Positions 9,394-17,357 of a stretch of DNA of 64,000 bases are shown one piece after another. Source of the DNA: Thermodesulfatator atlanticus DSM 21156 (lineage in GTDB: Bacteria > Desulfobacterota > Thermodesulfobacteria > Thermodesulfobacteriales > Thermodesulfatatoraceae); the NCBI RefSeq assembly GCF_000421585.1, contig NZ_ATXH01000013.1, positions 1 through 64,000 on the forward strand, in the 5' to 3' direction. Made by a program: the position numbers and the translations under genes. Below the pieces are notes generated by a model, which saw only the letters and a list, made by a program, of their open reading frames with translations, did not search any database and was not told the origin of the DNA. Each line of letters begins with the position of its first letter. Positions within the stretch are counted from its first letter, which is position 1.

Positions 9394-9750
9394 CTACTGC
9401 CACTTAGAAGCTGCCAGGTCCACCAGCTTTTTGAAATCCTCAGGCTCAGTAACTGCTAGGTTGGCAAGGACTTTGCGGTCAAGTTCAACCCCTGCCTTTT
9501 TGAGCCCTCCCATAAAGCGGCTGTAGTTAAGACCGTGAAGGCGACAGGCCGCGTTTATCCTGATTTGCCAAAGCCTGCGAAAATCACGTTTGCGCTGGCG
9601 ACGGTCGCGGTAAGCATAAACAAGGGCGCGTTCTACTGTCTCACGCACACGACGGAAACAATTCTTGCGCTGGCCCCAATAACCCTTGGCCATCTTGATA
9701 TATTTTTTATGTCTTCTTCTGGTCTTCGGACCACCTTTGGCTCTAGGCAT
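9394..9750 (-). CDS. rplT: 50S ribosomal protein L20
   Basis: A 118-residue, highly basic protein with the classic L20 N-terminus ([20 protein letters not shown]) and the conserved [20 protein letters not shown] segment at about 66-85. L20 is an early 23S rRNA-binding assembly protein; in many bacteria it also represses the infC-rpmI-rplT operon by binding its own mRNA. I did not identify such a leader fold here. The neighbours rpmI (14-base gap) and pheS fit the conserved order. Confidence 0.98.
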   Translation of the reverse strand: MPRAKGGPKTRRRHKKYIKMAKGYWGQRKNCFRRVRETVERALVYAYRDRRQRKRDFRRLWQIRINAACRLHGLNYSRFMGGLKKAGVELDRKVLANLAVTEPEDFKKLVDLAASKWQ

Positions 9751-9764
9751 AAAACTTCCTCCTT

Positions 9765-9971
9765 CTAAAACTTATACGGAATCAAGCGCTTAACCGCAGA
9801 AAGATTAGCCGCAGAAAGAATAGTCGGTTTTTTGAGGTGTCTTTTTCTTTTGCGGTTCTTTTTGCGCAATAGGTGGCTTTTACCCGCCTTAAAGTGCATT
9901 ACCTTGCCTTTGCCAGTGACTTTAAAGCGTTTTGCCGCAGAACGATTGGTCTTCATCTTAATCTTCGCCAT
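9765..9971 (-). CDS. rpmI: 50S ribosomal protein L35
   Basis: A 68-residue basic protein beginning [19 protein letters not shown] and ending VKRLIPYKF, typical of L35. The ATG at 9971 is chosen over an in-frame ATG at 10025 because family members start with MAKIKMKT and an AGGAAGGTG ribosome site lies just upstream; the longer form would overlap infC by 20 bases. It is a structural component of the large ribosomal subunit, encoded in the infC-rpmI-rplT cluster. Confidence 0.97.
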   Translation of the reverse strand: MAKIKMKTNRSAAKRFKVTGKGKVMHFKAGKSHLLRKKNRKRKRHLKKPTILSAANLSAVKRLIPYKF

Positions 9972-10005
9972 ATTTTCACCTTCCTCAAGAAATTCGAAAA
10001 AATTT

Positions 10006-10530
10006 TTAAGTTTTCTTGGGCCCAAGGACCATTATCATCTGGCGCCCTTCCATCTTGGGCTTCATCTCTACCTGAGCCTCTTCTTCTACTGCCTGCAGGA
10101 TCTTTTTCAAGACCTCCATGCCAAGTTCAGGCTTGGTAATTTCGCGGCCCCTAAAGAAGACCCGAATTTTAACCTTGTTTTTATCTTTTAGGAAGCGCTT
10201 TATATGCCTTATCTTGGTCTCAAGGTCGTGGACGTCTGTTTTAGGGCGTACTTTGATTTCTTTAACTTCAACAACTGCTTGCTTTTTCTTGGCTTCTTTG
10301 GCCTTTTTGGCCTGCTGATAAAGAAACTGGCCATAGTCCATAATGCGGCAAACAGGAGGATCAGCTTGAGGTGCAATTTCTACCAGATCAAGACCCTGTT
10401 CTTCTGCAAGACGCAACGCCTCTTCACGCGAAACAATGCCTACTTGCTTGCCGCTTGCATCAATTAGCCTAACCCTTGGAGCCCTAATTCTTTCGTTTAC
10501 CCGATATTTCTTTTTGTCTATCTTGGACAC
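10006..10530 (-). CDS. infC: Translation initiation factor IF-3
   Basis: A 174-residue protein with the IF3 N-domain (about 8-78, YRVNERIRAPRVRLID and IAPQADPPVCRIMDYGQF) and C-domain (about 86-170, EIKVRPKTDVHDLETKI). It binds the 30S subunit and checks start codon and initiator tRNA. The start is GTG at 10530 with GGAGA 5-8 bases upstream. The autoregulatory AUU start known from enteric bacteria is therefore not used here. It follows thrS by 8 bases and precedes rpmI by 34. Confidence 0.96.
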   Translation of the reverse strand: MSKIDKKKYRVNERIRAPRVRLIDASGKQVGIVSREEALRLAEEQGLDLVEIAPQADPPVCRIMDYGQFLYQQAKKAKEAKKKQAVVEVKEIKVRPKTDVHDLETKIRHIKRFLKDKNKVKIRVFFRGREITKPELGMEVLKKILQAVEEEAQVEMKPKMEGRQMIMVLGPKKT

Positions 10531-10538
10531 CTTCTCTC

Positions 10539-12449
10539 CTAATTAATAGTTTTCGCAGAAATTTCCTCACGTATACGGGCGATGAAATCTTCCACACTCA
10601 TTAAAGGCAAATTTTCACCTTTTCTGGTCCTGATAGTCAAGGCCTCATTTTCAACTTCTTTGTCTCCAATGATGAGCATGTAGGGGATTTTTTGTAGTTG
10701 AGCCTCACGAATCTTAAATCCCAGCTTTTCATTGCGAAAATCAGGAGACACTCGAATATCAGCGCCTTTTAAGCGTTCCAAAACTCGCTCAGCAAAGGGG
10801 ATATGCCTATCAGCAACCGTGATAACTATAGCCTGCACCGGGGAAAGCCACACGGGAAAAGCCCCAGCATAGTGTTCAATTAAAACGCCAAAGAAGCGTT
10901 CAAGGGAACCCAAAAGGGCCCGATGAATCATGATGGGCCTGTGGCGCTGATTGTCTTCGCCAATGTAAGTAATGTTAAAACGCTCAGGGATATTGAAATC
11001 TACCTGAATGGTAGAACACTGCCAGAAGCGGCCAAGAACGTCTTTTATTTTTATGTCTATCTTGGGACCGTAAAAAACACCTTCTCCCGGGTCTATTTCG
11101 TAAGAAAGCCCCTTGTCTTCAAGGGCTTTGCGCAAAGCACCTTCTGCCTTTTCCCAGATCTCTTCACTGCCAACGTATTTATCAGGCCTGGTGGAAAGAA
11201 AGATCTGATATTCCTTAAAACCAAAAGTGCTCAGAAAATAAACCGTAAGATCAAGACACTTAAAAATTTCTTCCTCAAGCTGATCCTCACGACAGAAGAT
11301 ATGGGCGTCATCCTGGGTAAAACCTCGCACACGCATTAGCCCGTGAAGCACCCCGCTTCTTTCGTAACGGTAAACCGTACCCAGTTCACACCACCTGATA
11401 GGCAGTTCCCGGTAACTGCGGCGCCTGCTCTTGTAAATCAGGATGTGGAAAGGACAATTCATGGGTTTTAGCTGGTATTCAACCTCGTCTATCTTCATGG
11501 GGGCAAACATGTTCTCCGCATAAAAATCCAGGTGCCCGGAAATCTGCCACAAATGGCGCCTTGCAATATGAGGTGTCACTACCAGCTCATAGCCTCTTTT
11601 TAGGTGCTCGTCTTTCCAGAAGTCTTCTATAAGCTTGCGAATAAGAGCGCCTTTAGGGTGCCAGAGTATGAGCCCAGGGCCTACTTCATCTTCAATGCTA
11701 AAAAGCTCAAGCTCTTTACCCAAACGGCGATGATCGCGCCTTTTGGCCTCTTCGAGCTTGGCCAGGTATTCTTCAAGGTCTTCCTTGGTAAAAAAGGCCG
11801 TGCCGTAAATACGCCAAAGCATGGGATTTCTTTCATCACCGCGCCAGTAAGCCCCTGCCACCGAAAGAAGTTTATAAGCTTTGACAAGGCCTGTGTGCGG
11901 TAGATGTGGCCCACAACATAAATCCACGAAATCTCCCTGGCGGTAAATACTAACGGTTTCTTCAGGGATCTCCTTGATGAGTTCTAATTTGTATGGCTCG
12001 TTAAGTTCAGTAAAAAGCGCAATGGCTTGTTCTTTTGGTATGTCTTCGCGCACTAAGGGCAAGCGCTTTTTGATGATTTTTTTCATGCGCTTTTCTATCT
12101 GCTTGAGGTCCTCGGGGGTGAAAGAACGCTCATAATCAAAGTCGTAATAAAAGCCATTTTCGATAGCAGGGCCAATGGCAAGTTTGGCTTCAGGAAAAAG
12201 CTCCTTTACCGCCTGGGCCATAACATGCGCAGCAGTGTGGCGCAAAAGCTCAAGGGCTTCCGGATCTTTTGTGGTAAGTAAAGAAAGGGTGCCTTCTTCG
12301 GTAAGAGGTGTTTCAAAGTCTATTATTTTGTCGTTTAATTTGGCACCAACTATTTCCTTGGTGAGAAAGTCCTTAAGAACCTCTTTGGCCTTTATGCCTT
12401 TAGGAACTTGCCTTTCAGAGCCATCTGGAAGAATTATTTTTATTTCCAC
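10539..12449 (-). CDS. thrS: Threonine-tRNA ligase
   Basis: A 636-residue class II synthetase. Domains in order: TGS (about 1-61), the editing/SAD domain with the HxxxH metal motif at 71-75 and IGPAIENGFYYDF, a catalytic core with MNCPFHILIYK near residue 330 and motif 2 YRYERSGVLHGLMRVRGFT, and a C-terminal anticodon-binding domain starting near 540. It charges tRNA-Thr and edits mischarged Ser-tRNA. It heads the translation operon. Only 27 bases separate its ATG from a strong terminator that follows tRNA-Val, leaving very little space for a promoter of its own. Confidence 0.97.
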   Translation of the reverse strand: MEIKIILPDGSERQVPKGIKAKEVLKDFLTKEIVGAKLNDKIIDFETPLTEEGTLSLLTTKDPEALELLRHTAAHVMAQAVKELFPEAKLAIGPAIENGFYYDFDYERSFTPEDLKQIEKRMKKIIKKRLPLVREDIPKEQAIALFTELNEPYKLELIKEIPEETVSIYRQGDFVDLCCGPHLPHTGLVKAYKLLSVAGAYWRGDERNPMLWRIYGTAFFTKEDLEEYLAKLEEAKRRDHRRLGKELELFSIEDEVGPGLILWHPKGALIRKLIEDFWKDEHLKRGYELVVTPHIARRHLWQISGHLDFYAENMFAPMKIDEVEYQLKPMNCPFHILIYKSRRRSYRELPIRWCELGTVYRYERSGVLHGLMRVRGFTQDDAHIFCREDQLEEEIFKCLDLTVYFLSTFGFKEYQIFLSTRPDKYVGSEEIWEKAEGALRKALEDKGLSYEIDPGEGVFYGPKIDIKIKDVLGRFWQCSTIQVDFNIPERFNITYIGEDNQRHRPIMIHRALLGSLERFFGVLIEHYAGAFPVWLSPVQAIVITVADRHIPFAERVLERLKGADIRVSPDFRNEKLGFKIREAQLQKIPYMLIIGDKEVENEALTIRTRKGENLPLMSVEDFIARIREEISAKTIN

Positions 12450-12465
12450 TTTTCCACCCCATTAA

Positions 12466-12510
12466 AACATAAAGAAAAGGCATCTTTGGGGAACCCCCAA
12501 AAGATGCCTT
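12466..12510 (-). terminator. Rho-independent terminator between tRNA-Val and thrS
   Basis: A near-perfect inverted repeat (arms about 12477-12492 and 12495-12510; AAGGCATCTTTTGGGG read on the minus strand) with a very short loop is followed on the minus strand by TTTTCTTTAT. This is a standard intrinsic terminator for the tRNA-Val transcript. It lies only about 27 bases before the thrS start codon, so it could also work as a leader attenuator for the thrS operon. Confidence 0.8.
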
Positions 12511-12517
12511 AATTTCG

Positions 12518-12592
12518 TGGTAGGCGCGGGCGGGATCGAACCGCCGACCTCTTGCGCGTCAAGCAAGCGCTCTCCCACTGAGCTACGCGCCT
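12518..12592 (-). tRNA. tRNA-Val (anticodon GAC)
   Basis: A complete cloverleaf reads on the minus strand. The acceptor stem is AGGCGCG/CGCGCCT, the D arm GCTC-AGTGGGA-GAGC, and the anticodon stem CTTGC/GCAAG with loop TTGACGC, giving anticodon GAC for valine codon GUC. The T arm is GGCGG-TTCGATC-CCGCC. The CCA end is encoded (12518-12520). It lies 53 bases after resB on the same strand and is followed at once by a strong terminator. Confidence 0.95.
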
Positions 12593-12645
12593 TCAACTTT
12601 TGTAAAAAACATCTAACAACCTTCAAATTTCTTGTCAAGTAGGCT

Positions 12646-13965
12646 CTACTTCTTAGCAATTTCTTCTGCTAGTTCGGATACCACTTGTTCAACTTTATGG
12701 CGCGCTTTTGGAGAAAAGCCAGCCACAATCACCCTGCAGCCGTCTTTTTCAGGCAATACAGCCACCCAATAGCGCTGATGCACAAAGAAGAAAGCGGCAA
12801 AAATACCAAAAATCATGGCCAGAAAGCCAATATAAACAATCCAGACCCCTGGATCTTTTTTGACCTGGAGCCCCGTAGCATAAATAGGCCGTGCATCAAG
12901 CAGGGTAATGATGATGGGCTCTCCACCTTTTAGCTCAATCCTGCGGGGATAATCTTTGAGAATCCAAAAAGAAACCGGAGGAGAATCTCCTTCTGAGAGC
13001 CATATTTGTGCGGCAGGGAGGCCATGGGCGTGCTGAAACGCCAAAAGACCGACTCTAATCTTGGCTTCAGGCCACTCTGCTTGACCAAAAGGACGCACCA
13101 GCAAAATCTTCTGGCGCGGACCTTTTAAAATACGGATCTTAACTTCGGCGTATGTATTGTAACTTGCCTGGTAAAAAGTGACTCCCTTATAGGTAAGAGG
13201 GGCATTAACTTCAATGGGGGCCTTTAAAACTTCTTTACCGTTCTCAAGGATGGTCACCTCTGAACGATATTCTTTGGGCATTCCGTTGGGATAGAACTCA
13301 ATTTCGAACTTGTCGCATCTGATTGTAAAATCAAGGGGAACTGAGCCGCCTTTGTGCCCAAAAAGAAGCACGCGGTTGGTGCTTTCGCCCTCAAGAAGGT
13401 TGATGTGCCCTTTAAAGCCCCAGATAGCACCAATTATCGCTCCGATAATGATGATAATGATGGAAACATGCACCAAATAGACTGAAAAATAACTAAAACG
13501 GAAGCGATCTTTTAAAAAAAGCACTCCATCGCCAAGATCTGTCTCTTTTACCTGGCCAAATTTTTTATGAAGGAGTTCTTTTACCTTCTCTCTGGCTTTT
13601 TGGTAATCAAGGTTAAGCTTAACTTCTTTAGCCGCGGGCATGCGGGCAAGCTTTTTAGCATCCACGGCCAGGGGATCGCGCCGGTAGAGCTCAAGAGAAA
13701 AGGGCAAGCGTTTCAAGGAACAAAGGATCAGGTTTAGACAAAAAAGAGAAAGAAGCGTTACAAACCACCAGGAATGGTAAACATCATAAAGCTGGAAAAT
13801 TTTAATTATTTGTCCCCAGGTATCCCCGAAATTTCGAAAATAAAAACCAAGGGGCTCACCCTGAGGCAGGATCGTGCCAACGATTGAAGTGGCTGCAAGG
13901 GCAAGCAACAAAAAGACAGCAAGCTTAATGGAGCTTAAAAAATTAACAAGAGGATTTTTGGGCAC
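12646..13965 (-). CDS. resB: ResB/Ccs1-family cytochrome c biogenesis protein
   Basis: A 439-residue membrane protein of the ResB (Ccs1) family. It has N-terminal transmembrane segments (about 14-33 and 63-85), a third near 155-180, a large extracytoplasmic domain with NAPLTYKGVTFYQASY (typical ResB motif, about 255-270), and a last membrane segment near 372-395. With a ResC/CcsA partner it delivers haem to apocytochromes c (system II). No ccsA is visible in this window. It follows tatA with a 1-base overlap, a sensible pairing since both serve extracytoplasmic redox proteins. Confidence 0.85.
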   Translation of the reverse strand: MPKNPLVNFLSSIKLAVFLLLALAATSIVGTILPQGEPLGFYFRNFGDTWGQIIKIFQLYDVYHSWWFVTLLSLFCLNLILCSLKRLPFSLELYRRDPLAVDAKKLARMPAAKEVKLNLDYQKAREKVKELLHKKFGQVKETDLGDGVLFLKDRFRFSYFSVYLVHVSIIIIIIGAIIGAIWGFKGHINLLEGESTNRVLLFGHKGGSVPLDFTIRCDKFEIEFYPNGMPKEYRSEVTILENGKEVLKAPIEVNAPLTYKGVTFYQASYNTYAEVKIRILKGPRQKILLVRPFGQAEWPEAKIRVGLLAFQHAHGLPAAQIWLSEGDSPPVSFWILKDYPRRIELKGGEPIIITLLDARPIYATGLQVKKDPGVWIVYIGFLAMIFGIFAAFFFVHQRYWVAVLPEKDGCRVIVAGFSPKARHKVEQVVSELAEEIAKK

Positions 13966-14153
13966 TATTTATCCTCCTTTTTTTCCTCGATTTTCTCTTT
14001 TTTTTCGTCAGACTCTTCGTCTTTGATAGCCTTGCGGAAGTTTTTAATGCCTTTACCAAGGCCTTCGCCTATTTGAGGTAAGCGGCTTGCTCCGAAAAGG
14101 ACGACTATGATTACCAAAATGACTACAAGCTCTGGCAAACCTAATCCAAACAT
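13965..14153 (-). CDS. tatA: Sec-independent translocase subunit TatA (copy 1)
   Basis: A 62-residue protein with one membrane helix ([21 protein letters not shown]), the FG hinge, an amphipathic helix ([16 protein letters not shown]) and a charged Lys/Glu tail. This is the complete TatA/E layout. The start at 14153 is chosen because an in-frame ATG at 14171 would translate through the AAGGAGGAG ribosome site. TatA oligomers form the pore for folded proteins, including periplasmic hydrogenases and cytochromes. A second tatA lies near tatC at 26637-26807. Confidence 0.92.
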   Translation of the reverse strand: MFGLGLPELVVILVIIVVLFGASRLPQIGEGLGKGIKNFRKAIKDEESDEKKEKIEEKKEDK

Positions 14154-14220
14154 GGGCTCCTCCTTAAACACATACGTCTCATGAACCTATCGCGAGGTTT
14201 TAAGATGCGCAAGGCAAAAA

Positions 14221-14297
14221 GAGACCTTTGCAGAATTGCCGTGACCAGTATTACAAGCACAACACCAGAGATCCGTTCCTAGTTTTGCAAAGGTCTC
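14221..14297. repeat. Palindromic MITE-like repeat, copy A (77 bp)
   Basis: The element begins GAGACCTTTGCAGAATTGCC and ends TTTTGCAAAGGTCTC, so its ends are inverted repeats. It contains the core AGATCCGTTCCT shared with the other copies. It sits between the nucleoside phosphorylase-family gene and tatA, has no coding capacity and is flanked by runs of A. The structure fits a miniature inverted-repeat transposable element. Confidence 0.7.
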
Positions 14298-14306
14298 AAA
14301 AAAGTC

Positions 14307-14993
14307 TTAACCATAAAAACTTCTAAAAACAGGCATAAGTGTCTCTGTCTTGTGTCTGAGTTCTTCCTGGCTAAGTCTTTCATAGGACGGAAAAACGCGA
14401 TCAGAAATTAAAAGAAGAGAGCCTATTTTTAAACCCAACGCTTCAGCCACACTGAAAATCGCTGATGTTTCCATATCAATGGCCTGGGCCTTTTCAGCGT
14501 ATCTGGCCAAAAATTCTTCGGTCTCTCGAAAAAGGGCATCTGTTGAAACAACCTTACCTTCAGTAAAAGAAAAACCCTGCAGGGTAAGCTCATGATAAAG
14601 CCACCAATAAAGTTCTTTTGTTGGCTGCGGGAAATACCCATAGTGCCTTGAAGTGCCTTCTTCTGAAAAAGAGAAATCAGGCAAAATAAGGGAACCCAGA
14701 GAAATGTCTTTCTGCAAAGCCCCTGCCCAGCCAAAGGCCAAAATCTCCTCTGCCCCTGCTGCTTTTAAATATTCAAGGGCAATAGCAGCCTGAGGAGCCC
14801 CTAGCACCGGACCACAAAGGGCCATGTTATTCTTTTGCCAAAACTCTGTCAGGAAAAAAGTGGCTTTTTTCTCTAGCCCCAAAGCTTTTTTTATTAATTG
14901 ACAATCCGGCCTGGTAAAAGCCAGGATAACTTTAGGCGGAGCCTTAAAATTTGGCTTTGGTTTTATCGTCACTTTCTCCCAACGCAAGCTCAC
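14307..14993 (-). CDS. Nucleoside phosphorylase-family protein
   Basis: A 228-residue member of the purine/uridine phosphorylase superfamily. The signature AIDMETSAIFSVAEALG (about residues 176-192) and the phosphate/nucleoside region FGWAGAL (about 92-98) are visible. It likely cleaves the glycosidic bond of a nucleoside or related compound; substrate specificity (uridine, inosine/guanosine, or futalosine/MTA-like) cannot be fixed from sequence. The start is GTG at 14993, backed by AAGGAAAGG 4 bases upstream, which lies inside the preceding zinc-ribbon gene with a 50-base overlap. It is therefore translationally tied to topA and the zinc-ribbon gene. Confidence 0.75.
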   Translation of the reverse strand: MSLRWEKVTIKPKPNFKAPPKVILAFTRPDCQLIKKALGLEKKATFFLTEFWQKNNMALCGPVLGAPQAAIALEYLKAAGAEEILAFGWAGALQKDISLGSLILPDFSFSEEGTSRHYGYFPQPTKELYWWLYHELTLQGFSFTEGKVVSTDALFRETEEFLARYAEKAQAIDMETSAIFSVAEALGLKIGSLLLISDRVFPSYERLSQEELRHKTETLMPVFRSFYG

Positions 14994-15147
14994 AAAGCCT
15001 TTCCTTAAAGGCTTCTATCTCGTCGGCATATTCTTTGGCAGGACGTTCTATGCCACAGGCGAGGCACCTCACCCGTGCCCGGGCTCAGTTACCCACCAAA
15101 ATGGCCGGCCCCCCACAGTATTTACAATTAAGTTCGGCCTCTGACAT
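14944..15147 (-). CDS. Small zinc-ribbon protein with in-frame TGA at codon 21 (selenoprotein, readthrough or pseudogene)
   Basis: ATG at 15147 overlaps the topA stop as TGATG, a typical coupled start. The frame gives 20 residues with a CKYC knuckle (C8, C11), then TGA at 15087-15085. It stays open for 46 more codons through a second knuckle CLAC (C28, C31) and an acidic helical tail ending TKAKF, stopping with TAA at 14944. Both halves of a four-cysteine zinc ribbon are thus in one frame around the TGA. Downstream of the TGA, a GGUGA/UCGCC stem with loop GGUGCC starts 12 bases away, the spacing of the E. coli fdhF SECIS, but it competes with another hairpin. Selenocysteine, readthrough, a nonsense mutation or a sequencing error are all possible. 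Confidence 0.5.
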
Positions 15148-17357
15148 CAAAGTTCCTCTTTATAATCACACTTAAGGCAAACCTTGTACTCTTTGCGTCT
15201 TTGCTTTTTACGCACTAAAAAAGGTGCTTTGCACTGAGGGCATTCTTCTTTAATGGGCTCATCCCACAGGATGAATTCGCACTTAGGAGCGTTGCTGCAC
15301 CGATAATAAATTTTTTTGTTACGAGCCCGGCGCTTGATAAGCGTTCCGTTACAACCCTCTTCAGGACATGGAATCCCAGTGCTAATGGGTTTGGTGTTTT
15401 TACACTCAGGATATCCCGAGCAAGCCATAAATTCTCCAAAGCGCCCACGCTTAATCACCATGGGACGGCCGCATTTCTCGCAAACCTCTCCAGTCTCACG
15501 GTTTTTCTCAACGACCTTGATGGCCCCTTTTTCATCGCGCACGTAATCCCGGGTTTCTTTGCAATCGGGATAACGACTACAGGCCAAAAACGCTCCTGCA
15601 CGCCCCATGCGAATAATCATTTCTTCGCCACAGGCCGGGCATTTTATGCCAGAGGGCACACCAGCTTTGAGGGAGGCCATTTCTTCCTTGGCCCTTTGCA
15701 AGACTTCTTCAAAAGTCTCGTAAAATGAGCGCAAAAGCTCAACACGCTCCCTTTTGCCTTCTTCTATTTGGTCAAGGGCCTCTTCAAGGCGAGCGGTAAA
15801 GCCTGTTTCGATAATGTCTGGAAAATGTGCAATAAGGAGATCGTTTACAAGGAGACCAAGCTCCGTAGGCTTAAGATAGCCCTTGTCCGTTTCAACGTAA
15901 CCTCGGTCTTTTATCGTGGAAACAATCTGGGCATAGGTGGAAGGACGTCCAATCCCCTTTTCTTCAAGGGTCCTGATAAGGCTTGCTTCGGTATAACGTG
16001 GAGGTGGCTGGGTAAAATGCTGCTTTGGATCTATCTTTTGGAGTTTAAGCAAAGCGCCCTCTTCTACCTGAGGGAGATTTGCTTCCTCTTCTTCGTCAGT
16101 ACGATAAAGGGCTAGGAACCCTGGATGCACAAGGCGTTGACCACTGGCAAGGAGTTCGTAATCGCCGCCCAGAATATGGATCTCGGTTCTTTCAAAGCGT
16201 GCCTCTGCCATTTGAGAAGCCACAAAGCGCCTGAAAATCAGGTCATAGAGTGCTAGCTCGTCTTTACCGAGATAGGCCTTAAGGCTCTCTGGGGTACGGG
16301 AAAGAGAAGTAGGCCTGATGGCTTCATGGGCTTCTTGAGCAGTTTTGCGGCTTTTAAACACGTGTGGTTTTTTAGGCAAATAATCCTTGCCAAAATTTGC
16401 CTCGATAAAAGCGCGCGCGGCATCCTGGGCCTCTTTAGCCACTCGCACTGAGTCTGTGCGCATGTAGGTAATAAGCCCCACGGCGCCTTCATCTCCAAGC
16501 TCTATACCTTCGTAAAGGCGCTGGGCAAGAAGCATGGTCTTTTTGGCAGAAAAACGAAGTCTGCGCCAGGCCTCCTGCTGAAGGGTGCTGGTGATAAAAG
16601 GTGCTGGCGGCTTGCGCTTAACCTCTTTGCGTTCAACCCGAGAAACTTGAAAGGCTTGACGCAAGAGGTCGTCAACAATGGCTTTGGCCTCGGCTTCACT
16701 TTTGGGCTTAACAGGTTTTCCTTTGTAACGCTTGAGCTTTGCTACAAAAGAGCCTTCGTCGGTTTCAAAGTAAAGCTCAATAGTCCAGTACTCTTCGGGT
16801 TCAAAGGCCTCGCGTTCACGCTCCCTTTCGCAGATAAGCCTTAAGGCTACCGATTGGACCCTTCCTGCCGAAAGCCCGCGCTTAACCTTTTCCCAAAGAA
16901 GAGGGGAAAGATTGTAACCCACCAGGCGGTCAAGGATTCGTCTTGCCTGTTGGGATTCAAACTTTTTGCGGTCAAGCTCACCAGGTTTGGCAAGGGCTTC
17001 TTTTATGCCTTTTTCCGTTAGTTCATAAAGCAAAAGGCGTTTAACGGGTTTATTTAAGTCTTTTAGTTCCTCGGCAATGTGCCAGGCAATGGCTTCACCC
17101 TCACGGTCAGGGTCAGGGCCAAGGTAGATTTCTTCAGCTTTTTTGGCAGCGGCCTTAAGCTTTTTAATGACCTCTTTTTTGCCACGAATGGTTACATATT
17201 CTGGCTCAAAACCGTTATCGACCTTAACACCCAAACGGCTCTTGGGCAGATCTTTAATATGGCCAACCGAAGCAGCAACTTCGAAGTTTTTGCCGACTAT
17301 TTTTTTTATGGTGCGTACTTTCGTTGGCGACTCAACAATGATAAGGCCTTTTTTCAT
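15147..17357 (-). CDS. topA: DNA topoisomerase I (type IA)
   Basis: A 736-residue type IA topoisomerase. The Toprim domain at the N-terminus shows LIIVESPTKVRTIKK, then DPDREGEAIAWH near 108-119. The catalytic tyrosine lies in GLITYMRTDSVRV near residue 300. Three C-terminal zinc fingers (CPACGEEMIIRMG..., CEKCGRPMVIKRG..., CPEEGCNG...) and a further CPQC...CLKC pair finish the protein. It relaxes negative supercoils. An AGAAGGTGAG ribosome site precedes the ATG, which overlaps the dprA stop by 4 bases. Confidence 0.96.
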   Translation of the reverse strand: MKKGLIIVESPTKVRTIKKIVGKNFEVAASVGHIKDLPKSRLGVKVDNGFEPEYVTIRGKKEVIKKLKAAAKKAEEIYLGPDPDREGEAIAWHIAEELKDLNKPVKRLLLYELTEKGIKEALAKPGELDRKKFESQQARRILDRLVGYNLSPLLWEKVKRGLSAGRVQSVALRLICEREREREAFEPEEYWTIELYFETDEGSFVAKLKRYKGKPVKPKSEAEAKAIVDDLLRQAFQVSRVERKEVKRKPPAPFITSTLQQEAWRRLRFSAKKTMLLAQRLYEGIELGDEGAVGLITYMRTDSVRVAKEAQDAARAFIEANFGKDYLPKKPHVFKSRKTAQEAHEAIRPTSLSRTPESLKAYLGKDELALYDLIFRRFVASQMAEARFERTEIHILGGDYELLASGQRLVHPGFLALYRTDEEEEANLPQVEEGALLKLQKIDPKQHFTQPPPRYTEASLIRTLEEKGIGRPSTYAQIVSTIKDRGYVETDKGYLKPTELGLLVNDLLIAHFPDIIETGFTARLEEALDQIEEGKRERVELLRSFYETFEEVLQRAKEEMASLKAGVPSGIKCPACGEEMIIRMGRAGAFLACSRYPDCKETRDYVRDEKGAIKVVEKNRETGEVCEKCGRPMVIKRGRFGEFMACSGYPECKNTKPISTGIPCPEEGCNGTLIKRRARNKKIYYRCSNAPKCEFILWDEPIKEECPQCKAPFLVRKKQRRKEYKVCLKCDYKEEL

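Noticed and set aside
12450-12517. A T-box leader for thrS.
   Set aside because: The space between tRNA-Val and thrS is far too short for a T-box. The hairpin present is a plain terminator.
12462-12659. A 65-codon frame across tRNA-Val.
   Set aside because: It lies over the tRNA and terminator, which explain the sequence fully.
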